From positions 1 through 29,522 of the forward strand of contig CAYZJC010000022.1 of NCBI GenBank assembly GCA_964478775.1: a stretch of DNA of 29,522 nt, read 5' to 3'. This document shows, in pieces, positions 1 through 8,376 of this stretch (its first letter is position 1; each line of letters starts with the position of its first letter). The notes under the pieces are model-generated. The model saw only the letters and a program-made list of their open reading frames with translations, did not search any database and was not told the origin of the DNA. The stretch is from PNMQ01 sp964478775 (GTDB lineage Bacteria; Pseudomonadota; Alphaproteobacteria; Paracaedibacterales; CAIOTO01). Made by a program: the position numbers and the translations under genes.

Positions 1-1
1 A

Positions 2-325
2 GCTGGACAGCGCCTACAAGACGTTTCAAATCTACGTGCGTTTGTTCCACTCTATGCAATTATCATACCCCTAATAAATGCGTGCCTTGCCATAGGTTGC
101 GGGCATTTAATCGGCCTTTCAATTGGTAGTACCACAACTCTTGCTGCCATGTGTGCAAGTGCATCCTATATCGCAGCACCAGCAGCAGTACGCATGGCTA
201 TTCCAAATGCGAATCCTGCCATATACCTGACAAGCGCAATCGTCATCACATTCCCCTTCAACCTGGCATTGGGAATTCCACTCTACTACGCACTTACAAA
301 ACTATGGTACAGTACATTTCAATAA
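2..325 (+). CDS. SbtA-like sodium-dependent bicarbonate transporter permease, C-terminal part
   Basis: The frame is open from base 2 and ends at TAA 323-325, giving the last 107 residues of a protein that starts outside the window. The segment is hydrophobic with at least two membrane spans. It carries the pattern ASASYIAAPAAVRMAIPNAN followed by a Tyr-Leu-Thr-Ser segment and a TFPFN...GIPLYYAL ending, which I recognise from the SbtA/DUF897 permease family (sodium-dependent bicarbonate uptake in cyanobacteria; substrate often unproven elsewhere). The conserved C-terminal end is complete, so the gene looks intact here. Family assignment is from memory of the motif and the substrate is inference. 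Codon use and AT content match the rest of the window. Confidence 0.75.
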   Translation, partial: AGQRLQDVSNLRAFVPLYAIIIPLINACLAIGCGHLIGLSIGSTTTLAAMCASASYIAAPAAVRMAIPNANPAIYLTSAIVITFPFNLALGIPLYYALTKLWYSTFQ

Positions 326-363
326 TTTTCTTAATTGTTTGGTAACTTTATTTCATAACTATA

Positions 364-383
364 TTTTTAAATGCATTTAAAAA
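364..383. repeat. 20-bp perfect AT-rich palindrome between sbtA-like gene and XRE gene
   Basis: The 20 bases are self-complementary, centred on ATGCAT with flanking TTTTTAA/TTAAAAA arms. The palindrome lies 38 bases past the permease stop and 90 bases before the regulator start. It could be a weak bidirectional terminator or an operator for the neighbouring HTH protein; the sequence alone does not decide. Confidence 0.5.
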
Positions 384-473
384 CTTCTATAAAATATTAT
401 TTACAAGGCAAGTGACTGGAAATGAATTTTTCTCAGTTTAAAATAGTGTTTTACTTTTTTAAGTGTATATTTT

Positions 474-911
474 ATGGTTGATCTTGCAACGCGTTTGCGC
501 ACATTAATGAAAGAAAGAAACATCTCTATCAATCAGTTAGAGAGGTCACCTGGCGTTAAGGCAAGCTCAGTACAAAACATTATCTATGGCAGGTCAAGGA
601 ATCCCGGCGTCAAAACACTACGTGCGATTACGGATGCTCTAGGCTGTGAAGTCGAAGATTTATTTAATGGCACTGAACTTTCACCACTTAAACTCACATC
701 AGTAATTGATGCACAATTTAATTGGAGCTTATATATTGATGTTATCCGTGTCCTAGAAATACAATGTAATGAACTGGGAATCACACTTTCAAAAGACCAA
801 GGACTTGTGGTAGCTGATGAAATTTACCAGTATTCCCTACAAGCCGGTCACAGTCAGGCTGATCTCCATTATACCAAATGGATTCTCCAACGCAGCCAAA
901 TTCCAAAATAG
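474..911 (+). CDS. XRE-family helix-turn-helix transcriptional regulator
   Basis: This is a 145-residue protein. Residues about 4-65 form a Cro/C1-type HTH domain: an RLRTLMKERNISINQLE first half, a recognition region with SSVQNIIYGRSRNPGVKTL, and a closing ITDALGCEVEDLFNG helix. This is the pattern of phage-repressor-like regulators common in alphaproteobacteria. Residues 66-145 are alpha-helical and match nothing I recognise; there is no S24 peptidase domain, so it is not a LexA/CI-type self-cleaving repressor. The ATG is preceded by an AT-rich stretch without a clear Shine-Dalgarno sequence. It ends only 3 bases from the stop of the convergent MFS gene. Target genes cannot be read from the sequence; the palindrome at 364-383 is a possible autoregulatory operator (inference). 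Confidence 0.85.
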   Translation: MVDLATRLRTLMKERNISINQLERSPGVKASSVQNIIYGRSRNPGVKTLRAITDALGCEVEDLFNGTELSPLKLTSVIDAQFNWSLYIDVIRVLEIQCNELGITLSKDQGLVVADEIYQYSLQAGHSQADLHYTKWILQRSQIPK

Positions 912-914
912 GTA

Positions 915-2240
915 TCAACCAGCCTGTTTCTCTTGATCTTTTGACAAAATTTCTTTTAAAACATAATGGGTTATAAAACAAATAATTGCAGCAAAGAAAC
1001 CCACCCCAATAAGGTTTTGAAAGTAATGTGCCCACAATGCCCCTAAGACAGGTGTGATTTTCCCAAAAATACTACTGCCCAAAGCTTTAGACAAGCCAAT
1101 AATCAAAATATTTTTAGAACTCATATCACATGCAGGCAAAATCATTTGGATTAAGCTCAAATGAGGTATCAGTAAGGCAACACCAAAAAATACAATAAGT
1201 GCACGCACGATAACATAGTAAGTTTCAGTCAAGTATAGCGCGGGGCTCACCCCTAAAAAAGCCATTAAAATGGTCAAGGCGCACAAAGCATACGCCACAA
1301 TATGTTTTGCACTCACATTTTTCAAAACATAAGGCAATATCATGATCAAAGCAATATCTAAACCCATTAGCCAAATATTATGCTCCACCAGCACATGTGC
1401 CTTATTTTGACTAAACAAAGGTATATAAGTATTTAAAACGATAAAGGCAAATAGATATGTCAATTGCCCCACACCCGCAAGCAAAGTAAACGCAACTATT
1501 TGTTTTTTGCTTTCTCTCAAATCTTTAAGACTTAATTTAAAAAAACTCGTTTTTGACTTCACTTCTTTAACAAGCTGTTCTTGCATCTCTTGTGATTGTT
1601 CAGAATGTTGCATCATTGTACGTTTAAAGAATATATCTTTCATATTTAAAAGATGTAAGCGGCTTGCACAAATCGCAACCCCAAACAACGACAATAAACC
1701 AAGCCCTATTGGGCAAGCAAGTGACCCAGGCATTGCATAACTTGCATTTAAAGACGACAATACCACACCCACCATTGTCATGAGTTCTAGATAACTTCCT
1801 GTCTTATAGGTATATTGCGGTTTGACATGTGAGGATAAGAGCAGAGGAACAACAGCGGCTTCCGCACTCGCACTAATGCTTTGTATAAATCTAAAGGAAA
1901 CAAACAAGGCAATAATAATGGCACCAGTTTGATATTGTATACACAAGGCAAAAACCCCAATATGACCCAACACAGTTCCAAAACCTATATAACTTAACAA
2001 CTTATTCAAACCAAAGCGATGTAACCAATAGCCTGCTGCCATACACCCTAATGGGCGGCTAATCGCTGAAATAGAAAGCAAGCCATACATATAAATTAGC
2101 TGTAGTCCTGATGTTTCATCTTTAAAAAAATGCGCACCAAGCCAGGGTGCCATCAACAACATGGCCCCACTATGTGTTGCATTAAATAAGCGCATCATTA
2201 AGACATTTTTATCTAAAGGCTGAAGGTAGTCAAATGGCAT
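915..2240 (-). CDS. MFS transporter, last gene of the isc operon
   Basis: This is a polytopic protein with about twelve hydrophobic segments of major facilitator superfamily type: an early span ending in a loop with SRPLGCMAAGYWLHRFGLNKLL (a diverged form of the G-x-x-x-D-R-x-G-R-R loop), a charged central loop around KVKSKTSFFKLSLKDLRESKKQ, then six more spans. It resembles the proline/betaine-like or metabolite:proton transporters abundant in intracellular alphaproteobacteria; the substrate is unknown. I chose the ATG at 2240 (441 residues), 28 bases after the hscA stop. An ATG at 2330 would overlap hscA by 62 bases, and neither has a convincing ribosome site. Position directly after hscA suggests co-transcription with the Fe-S genes; no terminator is visible in between. 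Confidence 0.85.
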   Translation of the reverse strand: MPFDYLQPLDKNVLMMRLFNATHSGAMLLMAPWLGAHFFKDETSGLQLIYMYGLLSISAISRPLGCMAAGYWLHRFGLNKLLSYIGFGTVLGHIGVFALCIQYQTGAIIIALFVSFRFIQSISASAEAAVVPLLLSSHVKPQYTYKTGSYLELMTMVGVVLSSLNASYAMPGSLACPIGLGLLSLFGVAICASRLHLLNMKDIFFKRTMMQHSEQSQEMQEQLVKEVKSKTSFFKLSLKDLRESKKQIVAFTLLAGVGQLTYLFAFIVLNTYIPLFSQNKAHVLVEHNIWLMGLDIALIMILPYVLKNVSAKHIVAYALCALTILMAFLGVSPALYLTETYYVIVRALIVFFGVALLIPHLSLIQMILPACDMSSKNILIIGLSKALGSSIFGKITPVLGALWAHYFQNLIGVGFFAAIICFITHYVLKEILSKDQEKQAG

Positions 2241-2268
2241 TTGAAATGAAAGCGGCTTTTGATTTTTC

Positions 2269-4023
2269 TTATTGGAAAATAGATTGCAAACGGCGCTGCG
2301 CAAATTCTGTAGTAGCATCTTTAAGGTCATGAATCAATTCTTTGATGTGTTGATAGTTATCATCTATATTAAGGGTATGAAGCAGCGCTTGCATTTTTTG
2401 TTTAATGTGCAACATTTCTTCTTCTGATAATAATCTTGAATCAACTGATAAAGCGTCTTCCACATGATTTATCAAGGAATGCCCTTCCATCTGCGCTTGA
2501 ACAAGAAGACGTTTTAACATATCGTCTCCACCACTTTGTAAACTTTCTTCAATCATTACCCTTATTTTATCTGCATCTAACCCATAACTTGGACGCACAG
2601 TAATAGATTGCTCAACACCAGACTTTGACTCAGTTGCACTCACAGATAAAACACCATCACAATCTAATTTAAAGGTCACTTGAATGCGTGGTTGGCCTGC
2701 CATCATCGGCGGTATTCCTCTTAACTCAAAATGTGCCAATGACCTGCAGTCTTGCGCCATTTCACGCTCGCCTTGCACCACATGAAAATAAATTGCGGTT
2801 TGATTATTTTCAGCAGTTGTATACTCTTTTGTTACAGCAATGGGAATCTGTGTATTTCTTGCAATGATGGTTTCAACAACACCGCCCATTGTTTCCACGC
2901 CTAATGAGAGAGGGTTCACATCGAGCAATAAAGTACCCTGCCCACGCGTCAGCCAAAAAGCTTGCAAGCCCGCCCCTATTGCAACAATTTGGTCAGGGTC
3001 AATATCAGTCAATGGTGGCTGATTAAAGTATTCTTCAACCATTTTTTTAAGCTTAATTAAACGTGTTGCCCCACCTACCAAGACAACAGCTTTTAAGTCA
3101 TTAATATTTAAATCTGCATCCTCTAAAACACGATCTATAATCTTAAATGTTTTACGAATCAATGGTGAGATGAGTTCATCTAGCTTCTCAACTGTCAAAG
3201 GATATGCAGGAATATACTGTGTATGATTAGTTAAATTTTCTTTTGCCTCTTTCGCTTTAGCTATTAGCGCACTGCTTACGTCAATTTTGTGGGTATCTGC
3301 CCAATAGTGGGCAATCACAACATCAACGTCATCGCCACCTAAATGGGCATCTCCCCCAGTTGCCAACACTTGAAACACGCCGCATGTCATATCGAGCACT
3401 GAAAAATCAAAGGTGCCCCCACCTAAATCATAAATGGCATATAGACCTTCTGCCCCTTTTTCCAAACCGTAAGCAAACGCTGCTGCTGTCGGTTCATTAA
3501 TTAATCGCAACACATCAAGGCCAGCAATGGCAGCAGCATCCTTTGTTGCCTGGCGCGCTGTATCATCAAATGCAGCTGGGACGGTGATTACAGCTTGTAG
3601 AACATGCGTTTTTAATATCTCTTCCGCCTTTTTACGTACATAAGATAATAGCTTGGAAGAAAGCTCTAATGGGGTTGGTTCAACTGAGTCAGCAGATTGA
3701 GATGTTACACTACTTTTTTTCGTGCCTTGAATGCCTTGCGCAGGATTTCCCATACCTCTTTTAAATGAAGCATACACAACATCCGAATCTTGTGCGCTCT
3801 TACCAATATTATAGGTATGTTTACTGCGGTCAATACCAACTTGTGAAGGGATTAATTTAGAATTATCGACCGTTAAGACCCGTACGTCTTTTCCATCTTC
3901 TTTGACGCTGACAACAGTATGCGTTGTTCCTAAATCTATCCCGATGGCTAATGTTGAAGGTTTTACTGGCCCTAACGAATCAGCTATATGTTTAATGGGT
4001 TCATGAATTTGAAACAGCATCAT
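2269..4023 (-). CDS. hscA: HscA, Hsp70-type chaperone for Fe-S cluster assembly
   Basis: This is a 584-residue Hsp70. The nucleotide-binding domain opens with IGIDLGTTHT at about residue 27 and carries INEPTAAAFAYG, the phosphate-2 loop DLGGGTFDFSVLD and VVLVGGATRL. The substrate-binding domain begins after LDVNPLSLGVETMGG, and a short helical lid ends the protein. It is slightly shorter than E. coli HscA (616) and lies after hscB and iscU, which marks it as the Isc-specific chaperone rather than DnaK. It binds the LPPVK motif of IscU and, with HscB and ATP, promotes cluster release. ATG 4023 or 4020 is preceded by a GTGAGAGCA stretch; a GTG at 4032 is also possible. All starts overlap the end of hscB, indicating translational coupling. 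Confidence 0.95.
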   Translation of the reverse strand: MMLFQIHEPIKHIADSLGPVKPSTLAIGIDLGTTHTVVSVKEDGKDVRVLTVDNSKLIPSQVGIDRSKHTYNIGKSAQDSDVVYASFKRGMGNPAQGIQGTKKSSVTSQSADSVEPTPLELSSKLLSYVRKKAEEILKTHVLQAVITVPAAFDDTARQATKDAAAIAGLDVLRLINEPTAAAFAYGLEKGAEGLYAIYDLGGGTFDFSVLDMTCGVFQVLATGGDAHLGGDDVDVVIAHYWADTHKIDVSSALIAKAKEAKENLTNHTQYIPAYPLTVEKLDELISPLIRKTFKIIDRVLEDADLNINDLKAVVLVGGATRLIKLKKMVEEYFNQPPLTDIDPDQIVAIGAGLQAFWLTRGQGTLLLDVNPLSLGVETMGGVVETIIARNTQIPIAVTKEYTTAENNQTAIYFHVVQGEREMAQDCRSLAHFELRGIPPMMAGQPRIQVTFKLDCDGVLSVSATESKSGVEQSITVRPSYGLDADKIRVMIEESLQSGGDDMLKRLLVQAQMEGHSLINHVEDALSVDSRLLSEEEMLHIKQKMQALLHTLNIDDNYQHIKELIHDLKDATTEFAQRRLQSIFQ

Positions 4024-4594
4024 TGCTCTCACTTAACTCTTCAAATTTTCTATCATTAGACGTAAATGTCTTTTCTTTTGCCAATATAGCATCATTAGCT
4101 TTTAGCAAGTAACTTAATTTATTAAAAGATGATAGTAGTCCATCTTTGTTTTGTGTGTCAAAGGCTATTTGAAAAGACTCTTCGACAACATCAAGTTCAT
4201 TGCGTAATTTTATTTTAAAGTTTTGCAATACTTCATTGTTACTAGCCTCATCAATCGCTTCTCTTCGCTCCATCTCTTGCATCATCACAACAGGGTCAAC
4301 TTGCAAAGGCACTCCATCTTCCCCTGGCACCTTACACCCGCGCAATAATAGCATTTCTTTGGCACGTAATAATGGGTCACGCAGCAAAGCGGCACACTTA
4401 TTAATACATTGTAATTTGTAACAAGCTAATTGCGCCTCATTGGAACCTTTAGGGAAACAATCAGGGTGATACTTTTGCTGTAAACGCCTACAGTTCATCA
4501 GCAAATCAGAAACATTAATGGTATACACTAGTGGCACGTCTAAAACATCAAACGGGCTTTTGTTAGCATTCGCACAGTTATCAAGATCACACAT
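4001..4594 (-). CDS. hscB: HscB, J-domain co-chaperone of HscA
   Basis: With the chosen start the protein has 197 residues. Residues 12-75 are a J domain containing the HPD tripeptide (QQKYHPDCFPKG, HPD at 43-45) followed by NEAQLACYKLQCINKCAALLRDPLLRA, and the C-terminal half is the helical IscU-binding domain with a D-P-V-V-M-M-Q-E-M-E-like stretch typical of HscB. It stimulates HscA ATPase activity and delivers IscU. The ATG at 4594 overlaps the iscA stop by 8 bases and has GGAAAG seven bases upstream. A start at 4630 is also open but would add residues read out of frame through the conserved Cys-rich end of iscA. Overlap with both neighbours implies coupled translation. Confidence 0.93.
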   Translation of the reverse strand: MCDLDNCANANKSPFDVLDVPLVYTINVSDLLMNCRRLQQKYHPDCFPKGSNEAQLACYKLQCINKCAALLRDPLLRAKEMLLLRGCKVPGEDGVPLQVDPVVMMQEMERREAIDEASNNEVLQNFKIKLRNELDVVEESFQIAFDTQNKDGLLSSFNKLSYLLKANDAILAKEKTFTSNDRKFEELSESNDAVSNS

Positions 4595-4925
4595 GAAATG
4601 ACTTTCCACAACCACATCTGCCTTTTTCATTGGGGTTGTTAAATGAAAACCCAGATTGCATTTTATCTACGTTATAGTCCATTTGTGTACCTAAAATAAA
4701 CAAAATAGCTTTCGGGTTTACATAAATTGTAAAATCTTCACAAGGCACTTTCTCATCAAAAGAAGACTCTTCATCCACAAATTCAAGTGTATAGGACATT
4801 CCAGAGCACCCCTTTGAATTCACACCTATGCGTATTCCTTTACTTGGGGCCGCTCTTTTTGCCAACAAATCACGAATCTGGGTTTTAGCAGCATCTGTAA
4901 CAGTCAAAAGTTCTCTTGTCGCCAT
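4587..4925 (-). CDS. iscA: IscA, A-type Fe-S carrier/scaffold
   Basis: This 112-residue protein contains the three invariant cysteines of A-type carriers: one in SKGCSGMSY (Cys40) and two in the C-terminal GRCGCGKSF (Cys104, Cys106). The body (GIRIGVNSKGCSGMSYTLEF) is typical of the HesB/IscA family. It accepts clusters from IscU/HscAB and transfers them to apoproteins. ATG 4925 gives MATRELLTVT, where homologues normally begin; a TTG at 4940 in the same frame adds five residues and has no better ribosome site. It lies 21 bases after iscU and overlaps hscB by 8 bases. Confidence 0.95.
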   Translation of the reverse strand: MATRELLTVTDAAKTQIRDLLAKRAAPSKGIRIGVNSKGCSGMSYTLEFVDEESSFDEKVPCEDFTIYVNPKAILFILGTQMDYNVDKMQSGFSFNNPNEKGRCGCGKSFHV

Positions 4926-4946
4926 GATTTTATATCTCAATAGGAA

Positions 4947-5357
4947 TTATATAGCAGATGTCTTTTTCTCATTTGTAGCTGTTTGCTTAGACTTATAATC
5001 AGCAATTGCAGATCTAATCGCATCCTCAGCAAGCACAGAACAATGAATCTTGACTGGCGGTAATGCTAAGTGACTTGCAATTTCAGTATTTTTAATTTCC
5101 AATGCATCATCTAAGCTTTTACCCTTAATCCATTCCGTCACAACTGAAGAGGAAGCAATTGCCGAGCCACAACCAAATGTCTTAAACTTGGCGTCTTCAA
5201 TAATTCCCTCGTCACTCACTTTAATTTGCAAACGCATCACGTCCCCACAGGCGGGCGCCCCAACAAGACCAGTTCCCACATTGGGGTCCTCTTTAGACAA
5301 GGTCCCAACGTTTTTTGGATTTTCGTAATGTTCTACTACGCTTCTGCTATAACTCAT
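4947..5357 (-). CDS. iscU: IscU, Fe-S cluster assembly scaffold
   Basis: This 136-residue scaffold has all three cluster-ligand cysteines: Cys37 in APACGDV, Cys63 in FGCGSAIASSS, and Cys106 in KIHCSVLAEDAI. The HscA recognition motif LPPVK is at 99-103, immediately before the last cysteine, and Asp39 of the active centre is present. It receives sulfur from IscS and builds 2Fe-2S clusters. The ATG is preceded by AAGGAG at a good distance, the best ribosome site in the operon, in keeping with the need for abundant scaffold. The C-terminal tail (TATNEKKTSAI) is slightly longer than in E. coli. Confidence 0.97.
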   Translation of the reverse strand: MSYSRSVVEHYENPKNVGTLSKEDPNVGTGLVGAPACGDVMRLQIKVSDEGIIEDAKFKTFGCGSAIASSSVVTEWIKGKSLDDALEIKNTEIASHLALPPVKIHCSVLAEDAIRSAIADYKSKQTATNEKKTSAI

Positions 5358-5394
5358 TTTAAAATCTCCTTATTCTTTACATATTTAATTTATA

Positions 5395-6642
5395 TTAATG
5401 TTCAGCCCATTGAATTTGACTAATATCAACCCCTTCTTGCGCCATTTCCCAAAGCGGGCTCATGTCACGCAGACGAGATACTGCATTCACAACCAATTCA
5501 ACAGACCTTTTTACTTCAGCTTCTGTCGTAAAACGCCCTATTCCAAAACGAATCGACGAGTGGGCCATATCATCGGTTACGCCAAGGGCTCTTAACACAT
5601 AAGATGGCTCCAAAGAAGAAGACGTACATGCTGAGCCAGATGACACAGCCAGTTCCTTGATGCCCATCATAAGACCTTCACCTTCAACATATGAAAAACT
5701 TAAGTTTAAATTACCTGGTATACGCTGTGTTTCGCACCCATTGACATGCACCTGAGGTAGGCTTTCACGAATGCCATTTAACATTACATTTCTTAAATGC
5801 CATAAACGATGATTTTCTTCAGCCATTTCTGCTTTAGCAATGGCAGCAGCTTCACCAAACCCAACACATAAGGCTGTTGACAATGTACCCGATCGCATTC
5901 CTCTTTCTTGTCCACCACCAGAAATCAACGCTGCCAGACGCACGCGAGGTTTACGCCTTACATATAATGCGCCAATTCCCTTTGGTCCATACATTTTATG
6001 AGCAGAAATACTCAGCATATCGATATTCATTTCATCAACGTTAATATCAATCTTACCAGCAGCTTGCGCAGCATCTGTATGAAAGAAAACACCTCTATCC
6101 CGGCAAATCTTGCCGATTGCAGCCAGGGGCTGAATGACACCTATTTCATTATTCACCGCCATAATAGAAAGCAATAATGTATCTTTACGAATGGCTTGCT
6201 GTAAAATATTTAAGTCAACTAATCCATTTGACTCAACCGGAAGATAAGTGACTTCAAAACCTTCTTGTTCTAAAGTACGACACGATTCCAATACACATTT
6301 ATGTTCAGTTACACACGTAATGATGTGACGTTTTTGGTCACCATAAAACTTCGCCACACCTTTGATAGCAAGGTTGTTAGACTCAGTTGCACCGCTTGTA
6401 AAAACAATTTCTCTTTCATCAGCACAAATCAGTTCTGCTATTTGTGTGCGGGCGACTTCCACAGCCTCTTCTGCCATCCACCCATAAATATGACTTCGTG
6501 AGTGCGGATTTCCAAAAAGTGAACAAAAATACGGGTGCATTTTATCCACCACTCTTGGATCACAAGGCGTCGTTGCTTGATAATCTAAATATATATACCC
6601 TTCAGGCATAAAATGGTTTGCTGGTAATGTAGCCACTGACAT
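5395..6642 (-). CDS. iscS: IscS, cysteine desulfurase
   Basis: This PLP-dependent enzyme converts cysteine to alanine and passes persulfide sulfur to IscU. With start at 6642 it has 415 residues. Visible motifs are YLDYQATTP near the N terminus, FTSGATESNN, the PLP-binding lysine in ISAHKMYGPKG (Lys216), and the mobile-loop catalytic cysteine in SSGSACTSSSLEP (Cys339). The C terminus ends IQWAEH, resembling the IscU-docking tail of class I IscS. The first ATG (6651) lies directly after AATAGG; the ATG at 6642 has AGGA eight bases upstream, so I prefer it. It follows a second desulfurase gene and precedes iscU. Confidence 0.96.
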   Translation of the reverse strand: MSVATLPANHFMPEGYIYLDYQATTPCDPRVVDKMHPYFCSLFGNPHSRSHIYGWMAEEAVEVARTQIAELICADEREIVFTSGATESNNLAIKGVAKFYGDQKRHIITCVTEHKCVLESCRTLEQEGFEVTYLPVESNGLVDLNILQQAIRKDTLLLSIMAVNNEIGVIQPLAAIGKICRDRGVFFHTDAAQAAGKIDINVDEMNIDMLSISAHKMYGPKGIGALYVRRKPRVRLAALISGGGQERGMRSGTLSTALCVGFGEAAAIAKAEMAEENHRLWHLRNVMLNGIRESLPQVHVNGCETQRIPGNLNLSFSYVEGEGLMMGIKELAVSSGSACTSSSLEPSYVLRALGVTDDMAHSSIRFGIGRFTTEAEVKRSVELVVNAVSRLRDMSPLWEMAQEGVDISQIQWAEH

Positions 6643-6707
6643 ATCTATCATCCTATTCTATTCATCAATGCATCATATAAGTTGCGTTATCATAATTTTC
6701 AATCTCT

Positions 6708-7838
6708 TCAACGTGTTGATGTGTAAACTTTCTTCCACACATCAATAAAACGGTCAACGTCTTCATGCTTTGTCACTGCAGGCAAACTAATTCTAATCGC
6801 AGTCTTAGCGACCTCTTCACTCACCCCCATCGCTTTTAGCACATGAGAACTTTTGACAATTCCTGAAGCACATGCAGCCCCTGAACCCACATAAATGCGT
6901 TCTAGGTCAAACATCATAATCTGTTTTTCGGTTGGTACATTTGGCATAGAAACCATAGTGGTGTTCGAAAGGCGTTTAACCCCACGACCAAACACAACGG
7001 ATTTAGGGCTCACTTCTAGTATTTTCTCTTCCATGTAATCTCGCACTTTTTCTAAAGCGTCAAACGCACCGGACTGCTTATGGGAAAATGTGCACCGTAT
7101 AGCCACATCAAAACTCACTAAACCAATAATGGGCGGGGTCCCTGCCCTCATGCCATTTTGTTGGCTCCCCCCTTTTATCATTTTTGCAAGATGATGTTCT
7201 TGATTTTTTCTATAGATCAATGCCCCGACTCCGGTAAAAGCACCCATCTTGTGTCCAGATATCGTCAAAAAATCAAACTGCTTTATATGAATAGATAACT
7301 TGCCATAGTACTGCACAGCATCAATATGAAATAAAGCCCCATATTTTTGACATAGCTCATAAATTTGTTCAAATGGCTGAATCACGCCTGTTTCGTTATT
7401 GGCTGCCATGATTGACACTAATGTTGTTTTTTCTTGTTTTTGTAGCCACGATTCTAAGAAATGTAAATCTACCAAGCCATATTCATTTACAGGCACGTGA
7501 TCCGCATCCAGGCAAACATTCAATACAGATGCATGCTCAATTGCACTCACCAAAATAGGTCCCTTAAATCCACTCAAAACCATATTATTAGATTCAGTGG
7601 CCCCACTCGTAAATACAATGCTAAACTCTTGCGGCGACATCTTATTGTTATTGGTTAGTGTTGATAAAATCATATCTGTACACATTGTGATTTGGCCAGC
7701 TGCCGCACGCCCCATTGTATGTAAGGCAGAAGAATTACCCGTAATTTCAGAAATCATACGACACCTTTCCCACACTTGAGGTAAGATCGGATGACTTGCA
7801 TTAACATCAAAGTATAAAGCGTCAGGATGAGTATACAC
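6708..7838 (-). CDS. Second NifS/IscS-like cysteine desulfurase of the isc operon
   Basis: This is a 376-residue class V aminotransferase-fold protein, clearly diverged from the adjacent iscS but with a complete catalytic set: FTSGATESNN, the PLP lysine in ISGHKMGAFTG (Lys197), GGSQQNGMRAGTP, and the catalytic cysteine in GSGAACASGIVKSS (Cys323). It is shorter than IscS at both ends and lacks the IscS-type C-terminal tail, so it may serve a different sulfur acceptor. It starts at GTG 7838, inside the end of iscR; AAAGGAG seven bases upstream supports this start and implies coupling to iscR. Tandem desulfurases in this position also occur in Rickettsia (recalled). Whether it supplies IscU, tRNA thiolation or something else is not visible. 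Confidence 0.92.
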   Translation of the reverse strand: MYTHPDALYFDVNASHPILPQVWERCRMISEITGNSSALHTMGRAAAGQITMCTDMILSTLTNNNKMSPQEFSIVFTSGATESNNMVLSGFKGPILVSAIEHASVLNVCLDADHVPVNEYGLVDLHFLESWLQKQEKTTLVSIMAANNETGVIQPFEQIYELCQKYGALFHIDAVQYYGKLSIHIKQFDFLTISGHKMGAFTGVGALIYRKNQEHHLAKMIKGGSQQNGMRAGTPPIIGLVSFDVAIRCTFSHKQSGAFDALEKVRDYMEEKILEVSPKSVVFGRGVKRLSNTTMVSMPNVPTEKQIMMFDLERIYVGSGAACASGIVKSSHVLKAMGVSEEVAKTAIRISLPAVTKHEDVDRFIDVWKKVYTSTR

Positions 7839-8289
7839 AGTTCCACTCCTTTAATTTCAAATCTGCTTTTACTTGAGTGAGAGCAGTTTGTGTTGCTATT
7901 TTTGTTAAGGTGAGGCTTGTGAGGAAATCAAACATAACTTGATCAATCGCAGACCATAAGTAATGGGTTATGCATTTTGCACCTTGCAAGGAACATCCTT
8001 GACTCAAGCCCTTACATGGCATTGAAAGATTAAGGCTATCCACACTTGACACGACATCAAACACACTAATTTCGTCAGGGTGCCTTGCAATAGTAAACCC
8101 GCCTTGCGCCCCTCTTTCACTTTTCACAATTTTATTTTTACGAAGTAATGAAAAAATTTGTTCAAGATAAGGCAAAGGCAAACCTTGACGCTTAGAAACA
8201 GACACCAAGGAAACAGGTGTGTCTTGTGGCTGACCCATCAAATCAACAAGCGCCATAATCGCATATTTTGATTTTGTGCTAAGCTTCAC
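7822..8289 (-). CDS. iscR: IscR, Rrf2-family Fe-S-sensing regulator
   Basis: This 155-residue Rrf2-family winged-helix regulator begins MKLSTKSKYAIMALVDL, has the DNA-reading region SERGAQGGFTIAR, and carries a cluster-binding set Cys92, Cys99, Cys106 and His109 (PCKGLSQGCS...KCITH). These match the Cys/Cys/Cys/His ligands of E. coli IscR, so it should hold a 2Fe-2S cluster rather than act as an apo-only regulator. I chose GTG 8289, with AAAGG eight bases upstream; a TTG at 8295 is the alternative. It heads the operon, and a good IscR type-1 site overlaps its promoter, so negative autoregulation is likely. Confidence 0.95.
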   Translation of the reverse strand: MKLSTKSKYAIMALVDLMGQPQDTPVSLVSVSKRQGLPLPYLEQIFSLLRKNKIVKSERGAQGGFTIARHPDEISVFDVVSSVDSLNLSMPCKGLSQGCSLQGAKCITHYLWSAIDQVMFDFLTSLTLTKIATQTALTQVKADLKLKEWNCVYSS

Positions 8290-8347
8290 TGACAAAACAA
8301 CCTTTCATACGCGCCTGCCGTACTGCAAGCCTTTCAAACTAAACTCA

Positions 8348-8376
8348 AATTAACATATCCCTACTGATTTTGTCAA
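8348..8376 (-). promoter_or_regulatory. Promoter of the isc operon
   Basis: On the minus strand TTGACA (8371-8376) is separated by exactly 17 bases from TTAATT (8348-8353). It lies about 60 bases upstream of the iscR start. The -35 is perfect and the -10 is weak, as expected for a regulated promoter. Confidence 0.6.
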
